DNA of 64,000 nt from Nannobrachium achirus (lineage: Eukaryota; Chordata; Actinopteri; Myctophiformes; Myctophidae), in assembly GCA_963921795.1 (NCBI GenBank), contig OY997643.1:17499879-17563878 (forward strand). The letters are read 5' to 3'. The position numbers and the translations under genes were made by a program. Positions 23,650 to 34,160 of the stretch are shown here, one piece after another. Within the stretch, counting starts at the first letter, position 1, and each line of letters opens with the position of its first letter. The notes below the pieces were generated by a model that was given only the letters and a program-made list of their open reading frames with translations, was not told where the DNA came from and searched no databases.

Positions 23650-24385
23650 TCAAGTTAACACACAAATCCATTCATTCAAGGAGTTATTGTTTTTAGATAT
23701 ATTTCTAAGCCAATAATTTGACCCGCTCAAATTATAAGCCTGTGAACTGATGAAATCTTCAATGTTGTCATGCCAATTTAAGCACAGAGCCCCTATTGCA
23801 GCCTATTGCATGATCAAAATAACAACCTGTAGTATAATGTAAACCTATCACTTCACTTGCATGTTTAAGATCCTTGAAGCAAGGATATGCTTTAAGGATC
23901 TTTGCAGGCCTGTCTTCCTTGTTCAGTGTTTCATCGCTGTCTATGAAGGCCCTCCTGGCATCGAGCTCCAGCAGTTGTGCCACGTCACTCTGGTTTGGTT
24001 TAGGCCTTTTTAGCAATTCCTGAAGCGTCTTGTAATGCCTGGCCTGTGCTTCACGGCTGTCTTCGACAGTCAACCTCCACTAGTTGACTCTCCTCCGCTA
24101 AAATCGAGAACACAATACACAAATCATGGTTATAGGTTTGGAGTCTCCCAAAAAAGAAATCATAGAAGCAGAGTGAAATATTTACATTATACTACAGGTT
24201 GTTATTCTGATCAAGCAATAGGCTGAAATAGGCTCTGTGCTTAAATTAGCATGACAACATTGAAGATATCATCAGTTCACAGGCCTAGTGGATGCATCTG
24301 TCCAATGACCTGGTGAAATTATTAGCTTGGAAATATATTTAAAAAAAGAGAACTCCTTAAATGAATGAATTTGTGTTTTAACTGT
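23650..24385. repeat. Inverted repeat flanking a minus-strand exon
   Basis: Sequence at about 23650-23865 (aaggagttattgttttta, agcctgtgaactgatgaaat, cacagagccc, acaacctgtagtataatgt) recurs in complement at 24180-24385. The arms enclose the exon-like frame at 23840-24073. Confidence 0.7.
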
Positions 24386-24739
24386 GCTACACACCTATAT
24401 TAACATCAGTTATTATGATGGTACTTGGAAAAACATTTTCTGAGGTGGTACCTGGTGTAAAAAGGCTTAGCCTATAGCCAAATCTACTTGCATGCAACAG
24501 GGCCATCAGGTCCATCATCTGGTGCTGGGCTCCCCAAAATCCCCAGAGGTCTCAGTGGTTTGGGACAAAATGATGGTTGAGCCACTGGATTCGTCATCAC
24601 TGGGAGAAAGGTTGAGGCGACGTCTCTTCTTGGGGACGCCTCGCTTAGGTGTTGGCCCTTGTTTCTTCGGGTAGCAGTGCTTCTGTCCATGTTCACTGGC
24701 TTGCAGTATCGCAATCATGCTAGTGACTGTATTTCTCAC
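23768..24739 (-). pseudogene. Second SAMD3-family gene fragment, opposite strand
   Basis: Two frames: 24515-24739 (ASEHGQKHCYPKKQGPTPKR, KKRRRLNLSPSDDESSGSTI) and 23840-24073 (EAQARHYKTLQELLKRPKPN, ARRAFIDSDETLNKEDRPAK, then ILKAYPCFKDLKHA). The second resembles the mid-region shared by fish SAMD3-like proteins. The two frames are separated by an arm of a local inverted repeat and no full splice chain can be followed, so this is probably a partial or broken copy. Function unknown. Confidence 0.45.
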
Positions 24740-24769
24740 TGTGGGGGTGTCAAAGATCTCCTGTATTTT

Positions 24770-24910
24770 TTGTAAAGTTAAAGTGCTGCTATTATGTTAA
24801 AGCTCTGGTACCTTTTGTTGTTAAAAGCTCTGGCAGTTTTATTTTTGCTAGTTAAAGTGCCGCTATTATGTTAAAGCTCTGGTACCTTATGTTGTTAAAG
24901 CTTTGGTGGT
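24770..24910 (+). repeat. Tandem repeat built on TTAAAGCTCTGG
   Basis: gttaaagtgc(t/c)gctattatgt, taaagctctggtacctt and ttgttaaa are repeated about 1.5 times with a period near 85 bp. Confidence 0.7.
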
Positions 24911-25290
24911 TTTATGTGAAAGCTCTGTAAGTAGTAATCTCTATAATAGTGTACGTATCTACAGTGTTAAGTCAGCAATCTCCAAATTTAGGCCTATCCA
25001 GGATCAGAACATACTCTTAAGATGTTCTGTCCGTCCGTCTGTCATGTCGGTCATCTCTAAATTTGTTAACTGTTTCCGCATGTGGGAGTATCTGATGTGG
25101 GCACTGTTTAGTGTCGGTCGTCAGCCATCTCCAAATGCGGGCTGACTTCAGTGACTTGGCAGCCATTCAAAGTTTAAAAATTGAATTGCTCTGTAAGCAC
25201 TGTAATACTGTAATGACAATGTAAAGAGCACTTTATTGTCAAGTGCTTGGAGTGCCCTGACTCTGGCAAATTCAGTTGTCAGCCAATTTA

Positions 25291-25419
25291 AATCCAGCCT
25301 GAATCAGATCTGGGCCACATCCAGATTGGAATCTCATCTGTATTAACAACACGTGACCATTAAAACCGATCGGATTCCAGTCTGGATGTGGCCCAGATCT
25401 GATTCAGGCTGGATGTGGC
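25291..25419. repeat. Near-perfect palindrome
   Basis: aatccagcctgaatcagatc / tgggccacatccag mirrored by ctggatgtggccca / gatctgattcaggctggat around an AT-rich centre. Confidence 0.8.
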
Positions 25420-25649
25420 TGCACTGTACATGGTGTCTTAATGACGTCAGTCATCTCCAACTTCTGGCATGTTTCAGCATCTGGCTCTTGTGGTGGTGTA
25501 GTGTCAGCATGCATGGCGGATGGACAGAAAGACATTGTGACACTGATCTCTGGTTTGGTTTGGGTCTCTTTATTGTCAAGTGCTGGGAGTGCCCTGACTA
25601 TGGCAAATTCAACAAAAATAAGTGCTTAGTATGTGTTTACTGAAAAGTA

Positions 25650-25803
25650 AACACATACCCAGCTTCTTTGGTCGTGGTGAGCTGGAAGGAAACAGGGTGC
25701 CTTGATTATCCCTATAGTAAATTCAACTGAGACAGAAATAAAAGTGCTTAGTAAATCTATTCACTCAGTGTTTACTCAAAAATGTACTACTGTAAACAAT
25801 TTA
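25650..25803 (-). repeat. Inverted copy of an intron/exon boundary of the SAMD3-like gene
   Basis: ggaaggaaacagggtgcctt, aaattcaactgagacagaaa and tgtttactcaaaaatgtact are the complement of 22735-22880, including the splice acceptor and first exon bases of the 22823 exon. Confidence 0.8.
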
Positions 25804-25959
25804 CTGTAACACTCTCACACTTAATTGTTTTATAATAAATTTTGAGAACATTCATTATGCCTTCATTTATTTACTACATTTCAGGATTTGCTTTTTACCG
25901 CTTATTTGAGTAGCTTTGGGGTATTTTGGAAAGGGATTAACACTTAAATTTCAAGACCT

Positions 25960-26153
25960 TTAAAGGAGTAGTTCACCCCCAAAATGACTTTTCTTCTTTT
26001 GTTTACTCACGCCATGGAGACTTGAGTTCAAGAATATATTTGTTTGTATTTGTTGCATTCCTAAGACAAAATCCGATTATTGTAAATTTACCCCATTGAT
26101 TCCGGATGGGGACCCGAATAGAAAATTCATTTTGAGGTGAACTACTCCTTTAA
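25960..26153. mobile_element. MITE with AAAGGAGTAGTTCACCCCCA ends, copy 2
   Basis: ttaaaggagtagttcacccc to gaggtgaactactcctttaa; same family as 19327-19773 without the AT expansion. Confidence 0.8.
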
Positions 26154-26159
26154 TGGCTA

Positions 26160-26560
26160 GTTATTAGTCTCTTTGACTTGGTATTGTGCTTGAAAGGGGA
26201 TTTTACCACCGATTTCAAGACCTTTAATGGCTAGTTATCAGTCTTTTTGACTTAAATATAGTGCTTGGAATGAGTCTGAACAACTTATTTGAAGAGGTTT
26301 GCCAACTAATTTTGAGTTTCTATGACTTAAATGACTAGTTACGAGTTTATTTAACTTACATTTAGTGCTTGGAATGAGTCTGAAAATCTTATTTGAAGAA
26401 GTTTGCCAACTAATTTTGAGTTTCTATGACTTAAACGGGTAGTTATGAGTCTATTTGACTTGAATATATTGCTTGGAATGAGTCTGAAAAACCTATTTGA
26501 AGAGGTTTGCCAACTAATTCTGAGTTTATATGACTTAATTAATTACTTGGAATGGGGTTT
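26160..26560 (+). repeat. Tandem repeat, about 115-bp unit
   Basis: Units built on gtgcttggaatgagtctgaa, gaagaggtttgccaactaat and gagtttctatgacttaa, three to four diverged copies. They lie in the right subterminal part of the 8.4-kb element. Confidence 0.8.
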
Positions 26561-26742
26561 AATGAACTTATTTTAAGAATCCCTGACTTCCCTAAAGCCT
26601 TGATATATTTTCTTATTTCAAGAAATCTTACCGGGAAAAATTTTCTTACCCCACTGGCAGATAATCTTACTTGTTTTTAGTTGATTTATACTCAAAAACA
26701 TATTTTTTTTCTTATATTTAGAGTAGGTTTTTTTGCAGTGTA

Positions 26743-26987
26743 GGAGGGTAATATGAGTCACCAGAAAAATGGGTGTTTTTAATGAATCTATCATGGTTAA
26801 AATTAAGTTTGAAGTTACAATGGGTGTGTGTGGGGAGAGGCTATGGGCCTGGAGGGCCTGGTAACATTTACATCAAATATCTAAAAATTTAATCAAGCAA
26901 ATTAAAAACTGTCCAGGGTGTTCATAAAAGCCTGATTAGACAATAAAATGACCAAATGTTTTTTGAAAGTGGAATATCCCTTTAAAG
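26743..26987. repeat. Right half of the split palindromic MITE
   Basis: Complement of 18003-18148: ggagggtaatatgagtcacc, gaatctatcatggttaaaat and tgaaagtggaatatcccttt. It is about 100 bp longer than the left half. Confidence 0.75.
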
Positions 26988-28202
26988 TGATTTTGAAGTT
27001 ATATTAACTTTTACACCACCTTGAGAACCACTAGTTTAAGAGACTGAAGTTATACATACTTTCATGTACATATCTATATTCCACTGTTATGAAAATAAAT
27101 GTAATTTATATGATACATACAGTTGGCCAGAAAGCAAAGCCATAGCACTGTTGCATGATGTAAGCTATCATCTTAAATTAGCTTTTCTGAAGAGGATCTT
27201 TGCAAACATAACAATACATTAATGACAACGTCACCATGGAGGACATTAGTGGATGTCCGGGTCCGTGTTCCCTCGAAGGACTGCAGATGATCCACAGCCT
27301 TTAATGCTTCTGCCGAGAGGCCGCGGAGACCTTCAGATACAATGCAGAATGACGATTAATGATCTTTAAATTCACACACAAAGTATTAAACGCCTACAGT
27401 CTTTCTATTGACAGTGAACAGCGTCCTAGAGCGGTGGTTCCCAAACAGTGGGTCGGGACCCATCTGTGGGTCAAAGATCGATTTTTATGGGTCATTTAAG
27501 AAATATATATATATATATATATTTCAAAGGATTTTCCCCTCCCCAAAAAATATTGGTTTTAGAAATATATATTTTAATACAGTTTAAAACAAACAAACAA
27601 AAACAATCAAACATCTATAAAATGTCATACATTTTCAGAAATAGTGAAAATAGTTTGTCCTAGCGACAAACTAACATGAACATGAGCTAGCTTTGCTATG
27701 CCAATATTATTTTGCATCCTTTTTTTTTAATGTTTTTTATCCCACGATTTTTGCAACACATTTTTCTCACCCGGTGACTACCTAACCTGTAGTCCTGGTT
27801 TCCGCTCTCCCCCTGCCGCGCCAGGGGACATTGGGGAGCACCCGGCTGGCTAGGGGTAGTATAGAAACCAGGACTACTGCATGTTTTTGTGTGAGGGCCT
27901 ATGCCCAAGGAGACACGGGGAGAACATGCAAACTCACCACAGAGAGGCCCCATCGCCAACCCCACCTAATATACCTTAATATATTTTACCTTCTCTACTC
28001 AATGCAAAGCATAAACTAACATTGTATTATATGAATGTAGTGTGTATCAATTAAGACACAACAACATTGGTCGCAAAATAATGGGGGGTCTGGGGGTGCT
28101 TCTGGGGCAGATAGCTGCCCCAGAAGCAACATTTGAGTTACAAATGTTCTCTTAAAAAATACATACCGGTAGGCCTATTCAAAGATTTGCACACATTTTC
28201 AC
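26988..28202. other. Intergenic, MITE fragments
   Basis: No gene seen. A GTGGTTCCCAAACAGTGGGTC left end of an hAT-type MITE starts near 27432, with a short (AT)n. A palindrome centred near 27835 (cctgtagtcctggtttc / aaaccaggactactg) is followed by acacggggagaacatgcaaa, a phrase common in fish repeats. Confidence 0.5.
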
Positions 28203-28204
28203 GA

Positions 28205-28273
28205 CTATTCGAAAATAGCAGATCTACAAGCTCGCAGCATGGCACCTGTGAGCTTGTAGATCTGCTATTTTTC
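28205..28273. repeat. Recurrent hairpin copy
   Basis: gaaaatagcagatctacaag and cttgtagatctgctattttt enclose ctcgcagcatggcacctgtgag. Confidence 0.85.
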
Positions 28274-28304
28274 AATAGCTAAAGTATACAATAATTAAGC
28301 TGCT

Positions 28305-28594
28305 CCTACACTTGGAAAGGAGTCAGCTTAGGTGGTTCAGGCATCTAGTACGGATGCCCCCCGAGCGCCTTCCTAGGAGGGTCCTCGATGCGCGTCCCAC
28401 TGGGAGGAGACCCCGTGGCAGACCAAAGACCAGATGGAGGGATTATATCTCCAAACTGGCTTGGGAACGCCTCGGTATTCTCCCTGAGGGAGTGGAGAAA
28501 GTTGCTCAGGATAAGGAAATCTGGAGGTCTCAGTTGGAACTGTTACCCCCGCGACCCGATTCCGGATAAGTGGTTGAAGATGGATGGATGGATA
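28305..28594 (+). pseudogene. LINE C-terminal fragment with GGAT tail
   Basis: The frame reads QLRWFRHLVRMPPERLPRRV, TGRRPRGRPKTRWRDYISKL and WRSQLELLPPRPD, the conserved C-terminal end of a fish non-LTR element, followed by gatggatggatggat. Only the 3' end is present (5' truncated), as is usual for LINE insertions. The RTE/Rex-type clade is not certain. Confidence 0.75.
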
Positions 28595-28684
28595 AAATAA
28601 TTAAGGCATGGAAAAGAAGGTGAAGTCCGCACACTGGTGTCTCGCTCCCAAAGTAGATTCTTTATTGATAATTACATTAAAATT

Positions 28685-28720
28685 GACGACGTTTCGACGC
28701 CCTTCGGCGTCTTCATCAGG
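28685..28720 (-). ncRNA. Minimal hammerhead ribozyme motif (Penelope type)
   Basis: Minus strand: CTGATGA, stem II GACGCC-GAA-GGGCGTC, GAAAC, loop GTC, cleavage triplet GTC. Relative to the 13065 copy, stem II has a compensatory change (GCC/GGC-type pairs), which supports selection on structure at some time in the family. Confidence 0.65.
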
Positions 28721-28762
28721 TCTAAAGTGAATGACACAATAGGCCAGCCAGTTATATGAAAC

Positions 28763-29119
28763 GCGTGCGAGCGATGTCCAAGGCTGTCTATGAAGGGAGC
28801 GCTCGTTTTATGGTTAGATGTCCCAGTTATTGTCCACGACATTGCGCCCGAGCGCCGCAGGCGCGAGTGCCCGCGAAGAGCGGGCCAGGGCCGCGCGGCC
28901 GCCGGAGCGCCGCGCGAGTTACGAAGCCGTGGTGAATGCAATCTGTATGGCCTGGGCAAGCGCACGATAAACGCAATGATAATTGGGTTTTGGTGCACCT
29001 CGCGCGGTCCAAGTGACTACAACCGAGCGCTCCTACGTCCGGTTCAGCCAATCACAGGGGGCTTGGGGGAGACCGGAACCAGACCGGAACAGGGACAGCC
29101 TTGGGCATACGCCAGACGC
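28763..29119. mobile_element. GC-rich 357-bp element with 9-bp target duplication
   Basis: Direct 9-bp repeats ATATGAAAC at 28754-28762 and 29120-29128. The termini are inverted and similar (gcgtgcgagcgatg..ccaaggctgtc versus gcgtctggcgtatg..ccaaggctgtc). The interior is strongly GC-rich and has no credible protein. A 9-bp duplication suggests a Mutator-like element; that assignment is inference. Confidence 0.7.
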
Positions 29120-29509
29120 ATATGAAACCGGACAGAGGAAGTTCATCACATGAGTAGCAGCTGGGTAGACACACCCATCTAGTCTAATAACAACACTGCC
29201 CTTTTAAAAAGATCAGAGGATCTGGGCTAGTGACAATTTATAAACAGTTTACCAGTGTAGCCTGGTTAAAGCTATAAAATAGCGAAACAAAGTAAACAAA
29301 AACCCTCAGTATACGCCTAAAGAAAAGACCAAAAACAAAAAATATAAACAGTACACAAAATGTAATCAGATGAGTAAAGGTAATAATAAAAGACAGTAAC
29401 ATCAGAAAAAACTACACATTATGTACACATGAATAGAACAATCTATATTCAATATAAATATAAACTGATGTAGGAAAACATGTTTTCCTACATGTTTCTT
29501 CTGATGTTA

Positions 29510-29513
29510 CTGT

Positions 29514-29560
<47 letters not shown>

Positions 29561-29620
29561 CATGCGTGTGTGCATGCGTGCGTGCGTGTGCTGTGTGTGT
29601 GCTGTGTGCGTGCATAACGG
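29510..29620 (+). repeat. (GT)n/(GTGC)n microsatellite
   Basis: GT run followed by imperfect GTGC and GTGTGCT units. Confidence 0.9.
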
Positions 29621-31020
29621 GTGTGCCTGTAGTCTAACAGCTCTAACAGTCTAACTGGCTGGCTGCTCATCCGTTAACCCCTGACGAGTGATGACCTCTG
29701 CGTTGTGTTCTGGTTTTGAAGAAGAGACTCGGACCACAGATAGCTGCTGAATACACACACTGTGTGAGTACATGCAGTCCTCCAAGTACACACAGAAACC
29801 CTCCTCTCAGTGCATCCTGCATTCACTCCATTGATATACACTCTGCATCTAACACATGATACATAGCTCATTATTAGCACTGCAGTGTGCATTTCATGTG
29901 AAATGAAACCCAATGAAACATGAGCCAGGACAATACAATCAACCACACACACCAGTTCCAGCATGTAGTTCCAGCAAGTACAATTAACGCAAAATGCAGA
30001 ATCATAGCAAAACGAATTAAAACCAAAATATCACAAGCTTACTACTAGTAGGGACCATCTTACGAAATAAGAACATTTTAATATTATGTATATTGCCAGT
30101 CTTGCATTTAGGGTTAGGGTTAGGCCTGGATGCCAACAATGTAAATGGGACCATTGGAATGCATGTAGCCTGGAATAAGATTATAAGATTTGTCCTATTT
30201 CGTGCTCCGTCAGGCGTCATCAGTATGTCCGTACACGGATAAAATGTGTGCGTGGCAAATCTTAGATATTGTTTTACTACGACACTATGGCACATTAGGA
30301 GTCCACTAGTACGAGTGGTTCTCATGTTTTGTTTGCAAGGACCACCTTAACTCAGAGTTCCAGACCTGGTCGTTCAGGGCTAACTCTTTGTGTTTCTGGT
30401 AATATTATTCTCCACTCATTTGTATGTCCGTGGAAATAAAACACACAAATGTCCACCACAAACCAGCACGCACAATGAACCCTGACCCCTGTAAGTGAAG
30501 ATTTGTGTTAGAATGTTCAGAAGTAGGCCTATGTCACAATGTACAAGACAATTTAAAACAAGCAGCAAATAATCTAGGAGAAATAACTCTGACTAATGAA
30601 ATAAGATAACTTATATGCTCCCATAAAAGGAATGTCGATTCCTTTGCATTTCCAACACAAAAAGGAGTAGATGAGACAATAAATAAATCATCATCATCAT
30701 CGTCATCATCATTCATTTGCACATTGCAAACGTGTCCCCACTAGCACCCACTAAACAAACACATGTTTTCATCATTTGGCACGTTAGTGTAATGGGGCAA
30801 TCACCGGGGCAATCAAACAATACAATGTCAATCATTTTAACAGCAGATATCCAAGCTCAAAGTGGTTATACAGTAACATATAGATCATTGGTGGTTCATG
30901 ACAGGCAATGGTTCTAAAACTGTGGTTGGAGTGTTTTCTTCGCAGTTTAGTATGTGAAACGGCACATGCTGACTCTGTTCGTCTGGACAGACGTGCAGGC
31001 CTACACTTTTTTGCGGTCTA
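29621..31020. other. Intergenic, repeat fragments
   Basis: No gene recognised. 30060-30180 matches the block at 14150-14290 and contains ttagggttagggttagg. A CAGTGG-type MITE end lies at about 30312, an ATC-rich run at 30687-30712, and a half-copy of the recurrent hairpin at 30839-30858. Confidence 0.45.
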
Positions 31021-31025
31021 CAGGT

Positions 31026-31510
31026 TTTCCACTCTGACTTCATGCTCTGACGTCACTGTGATGTCAGGGGATCACCTCTAACAGAATGGGTTTGCCGCTC
31101 TGACATCACGCTCTGACTTCACTGTGATGTCAGGAGAACCACACTAACAGAATCCCTTTTAAGCCCATACAGATCCCTGATGGCATCAATTTTAAACCCA
31201 TATCTAACAGGACATCATATGGGAATGCCCATAAATGGAGGCCACATCGGCCACATACCACACTAACAGAATCCATATGGCTAAGACCAAATGGCCAAGA
31301 CAGCCCATATCTGTGAGGCTGGTTCTACAGACGGGGATCTCCATGTATGGGCATAAAAGGGATTGTATTTATGATGTCAGATGTCATAGACATCATAGGA
31401 CTTTCACATAACGAATAACTGAGTAAACATTTACACAGCATATCTCAATATACAGTACATGGATCTACAAATATGGGTACCATGGTCTCCATATATGGGT
31501 AACTGGTCCG
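31026..31510. repeat. Tandem duplication and diverged ATATGGGC repeats
   Basis: ctctgac(t/a)tcatgctctgac then actgtgatgtcagg(g/a) is repeated twice at about 31026-31140. Downstream phrases such as gatccctgatggcatcaatt and aaacccatatctaacag are the inverted relatives of the 68-bp repeat at 18663. Confidence 0.6.
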
Positions 31511-33139
31511 ATATACATAATTGGGTAGCTTGTCACCCTGAGGCGTCTTACTAGTATAGTTTGTATGAATGAATTCATTTTGCATTATGGTTTGTAGTTA
31601 TAGTATCACATTTTAAATTGTTGCTTCCTGTGTTAACTAAAATGGTTTCTCAAATGAAATTATTTAATGAATCACATCACAGCAATTCCTGTGATATCAG
31701 TTTTATTTTAAGTGTAATGAATGCATTGTGAATTAATGTATCAGGAAATGCAAAGACAGTGCAGTATAAGAAGTTATCGTTTATTACAGATCCCCATGAA
31801 CTCTTTAACGTTTGCCCCATTCTGGCGGGGGACTATTGCCAATACAAACGCTCGTTCTTTTACCTTGTTTGAGCACTGTAAGCTGATGAGGGGTGGGGCG
31901 CGGTGTGTACAGTAAAAACATCTCCCGTAATGCTGCCCTCAAATCTCCACCACACATAAACAATAATGGAGGCGAAATCACTTCCTGGCTGTTTTCTGTG
32001 GACCTGATCTAGAAAATGCATTTCTACGCTCTCTGAACTACGGAAAGAGGGGAGTGCCATTTGCAAATTCATTCATTGCATTTGGCTGCCCCCATGCAGT
32101 CAGTTTGGCTGGTTTAGAGCTATAATTGAATATTTAAAAAATAATCTTTGGGAAATAATGCATAGATAATGTTCTATAACATCGCAAAGGTAAGCTACTT
32201 TTTAATGGCAAATAAATAAATAATAAATAAGGCAGTAAAAGAGTTAATCCTCACCACAATGAAAACTACTCTTCCTGGGGTCCTCAATTTCACAATAATA
32301 ATTAAAACAATATAGCTGCAAGCAGCGATAAAGTGGCCAAGGCAGAAAAAGCAGGAAAGCAAAAAAGCATCAAGGGAAAGCAAAGAAGAAATCATAGAAA
32401 AACTAGAAGCAGTGTTCTTCCGAACAGGTCAGGTGTTTTCTTTTTGCCTACTGGTGACTCTATAATAGGCCAAAGTGAAAAGGGTACCACGCGTTCTTGG
32501 GCCTTTCACGGCAATCGGATGCTGCATGCAGGATTTGAGGCATTTTGCTCCAAAAATGTGTTTTGCAAAAGTTGACCCACTGGTGGCGCTATAACAGGCC
32601 AATGTGAGAAGGGTGGCATCTGTTCCTTGGCTTAGTGGGAATGTGTGTACAAAATCTCACACACACAGCAGGCTGCGTTCATGATTTGAGACATTTTGTT
32701 CAAAAAGGAGCAATCCTGCAAACTTTGGAATTCAATGTTAGCCAATTAGATAGAATATGATATCGGACAAATCCGTTAGGATTACATCACTGTAGAGATA
32801 CTGTGTACTGATTTGTGTGATTTTCGGATAAAATCTGAAGGAGTAATATCAAAGAATGTGTTTTACATACTGTAAGTCGGCCTTCTGGTGGCGCTATAAA
32901 TGGCAGATGTGAAAAATGCAGGGCATAGGGTTTTCCTTGGCCTCTGGGAAGTGTGCATACAAAGTTTTATGCTAATCGGTGGTTATAGGTAAAAGCACAA
33001 ATTGGCCTCTACACACCATGTATGCAAAATACTGTATATGCAACAGACAAAATACTGTGATACTATTCACCTGGACAGTTTATGATGCTGTACAAGTAAG
33101 CCTTGCCATGAGGCCCATATGACTCGGCCGAGCCATGAG

Positions 33140-33372
33140 CCTATCTCCTGTTTCTGTAGCGTGAGGCAGCTTGATGTACAAGTACACCCCCTGGACATGA
33201 CACTAGTATGTCGCAGGGACTTGCGCCTAATCCAACCCTTGATGCTGAGTGCCAAGCAGTGAGGCACTGGGTTCCATTTTTTAGAGTATTTGGTATGACC
33301 CGACTGGTGTTTGAACCCCGTTCACCCAGTCTCAGGGCAGACACTCAAACCACTAGGCCACTGAGCTGGTAC
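33140..33372 (-). repeat. tRNA-derived SINE, copy 1
   Basis: On the minus strand it starts agctcagtggcctagtggttt (A-box-like), then a B-box-like ggttcaaacac-type sequence, and ends in a body shared with 33950-34156 (aagggttggat, catgtccagggggtgtactt). Not a functional tRNA: no cloverleaf closes. Confidence 0.65.
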
Positions 33373-33611
33373 ATGATATGATTGTAATCCTTGGCCATCA
33401 CAATGGTGTAGACATCACATAGTTTGTATTATAATGCTTGGCTCAGGAGTTATGATGCAAAATACCTTTAGTAATGGCGGATATTAAAAAACGCATCAAG
33501 GTGGGGCATTTTTGGGAAGGCTCCATATCAGACATTGTTCAAGGACCCAAACTGTACAAGTCTAACACATTTCACGGTTTTATACTTATATCAACCCCAG
33601 GCAGGATTCAA

Positions 33612-33775
33612 TCGGCAGGCTCTCTCCATTCTGACATGTCGCCACTCCGAAATTGGCTTCTTATTTTCGGAGTGGCAACACTCCCATAGGGGTTAGGTTT
33701 TGGGTTAGAGATAGGGTTAGTGTCGGAATGGAGACATGTCGGAAAGGAGACATGTCAGAGTGGAGAGATGCACCC
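33612..33775. mobile_element. MITE, inverted copy of the 21905-22096 family
   Basis: gacatgtcgccactccgaaa at left and catgtcggaaaggagacatg at right, with a ggttaggttttgggttagag tract between. Confidence 0.75.
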
Positions 33776-33949
33776 GATTCAATCCAACGACCTTCTGCAT
33801 GAAAGGCATATGCCCTGACCACTACACTAGTCAGTCACAGGTTTGTTAAAAAAGAAAAAAAAATGTTGATTTTTTCTTTTCTTCAAAAAGGAGCAACCCT
33901 GCAAACCTCGGAATTCAATGTTAGCCAATTAGATAGAATATGATATTTG

Positions 33950-34156
33950 TCTTGATGTACAAGTACACCCCCTGGACATGACACTAGTATGTCACAGGGA
34001 CTTAATCCCAATCCAACCCTTGATGCTGAGTGCCAAGCAGGGAGGCACTGGGTCCCATTTTTTAGAGTCTTTGGTATGACCCAACCGGGGTTTGAACCCC
34101 GTTCTCCCAGTCTCAGGGCAGACACTCAAACCACTAGGCCACTGAGCTGGTACATG
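33950..34156 (-). repeat. tRNA-derived SINE, copy 2
   Basis: Minus strand: cagtggcctagtggtttgag, then ggggttcaaaccccggttgg (clear B box) and the same body as copy 1. The gypsy element inserted immediately next to its head. Confidence 0.7.
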
Positions 34157-34160
34157 ATAT

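Larger units (their letters stand above)
18298..26740 (+). mobile_element. 8.4-kb DNA element with CACTGCAAAAA termini and TA duplication
   Basis: The left end CACTGCAAAAA (18298) and the right end TTTTTGCAGTG (ending 26740) are inverted; TA lies at both flanks (18296-18297, 26741-26742). It sits inside a palindromic MITE whose halves lie just outside. The element holds a SAMD3-like gene on the plus strand (20603-23534), a related fragment on the minus strand (23768-24739), tandem repeats, internal inverted repeats and nested MITEs. No recognisable transposase is seen, so it may be non-autonomous or several insertions in one. The terminal pattern is common in fish; superfamily not assigned. 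Confidence 0.55.
28615..29370 (-). mobile_element. Penelope-like terminal-repeat remnant, copy 2
   Basis: Same blocks as 13014-13400: hammerhead motif, accggacagagga, gtagacacacccat, gatctgggctagtga and ctggttaaagctataaaata. It is interrupted by a 357-bp GC-rich insertion (28763-29119). Confidence 0.6.

Noticed and set aside
28672..29125. Arg/Ala-rich open frames in the GC-rich insert
   Set aside because: Produced by GC composition in both strands of the 357-bp element; no domain or codon signal.
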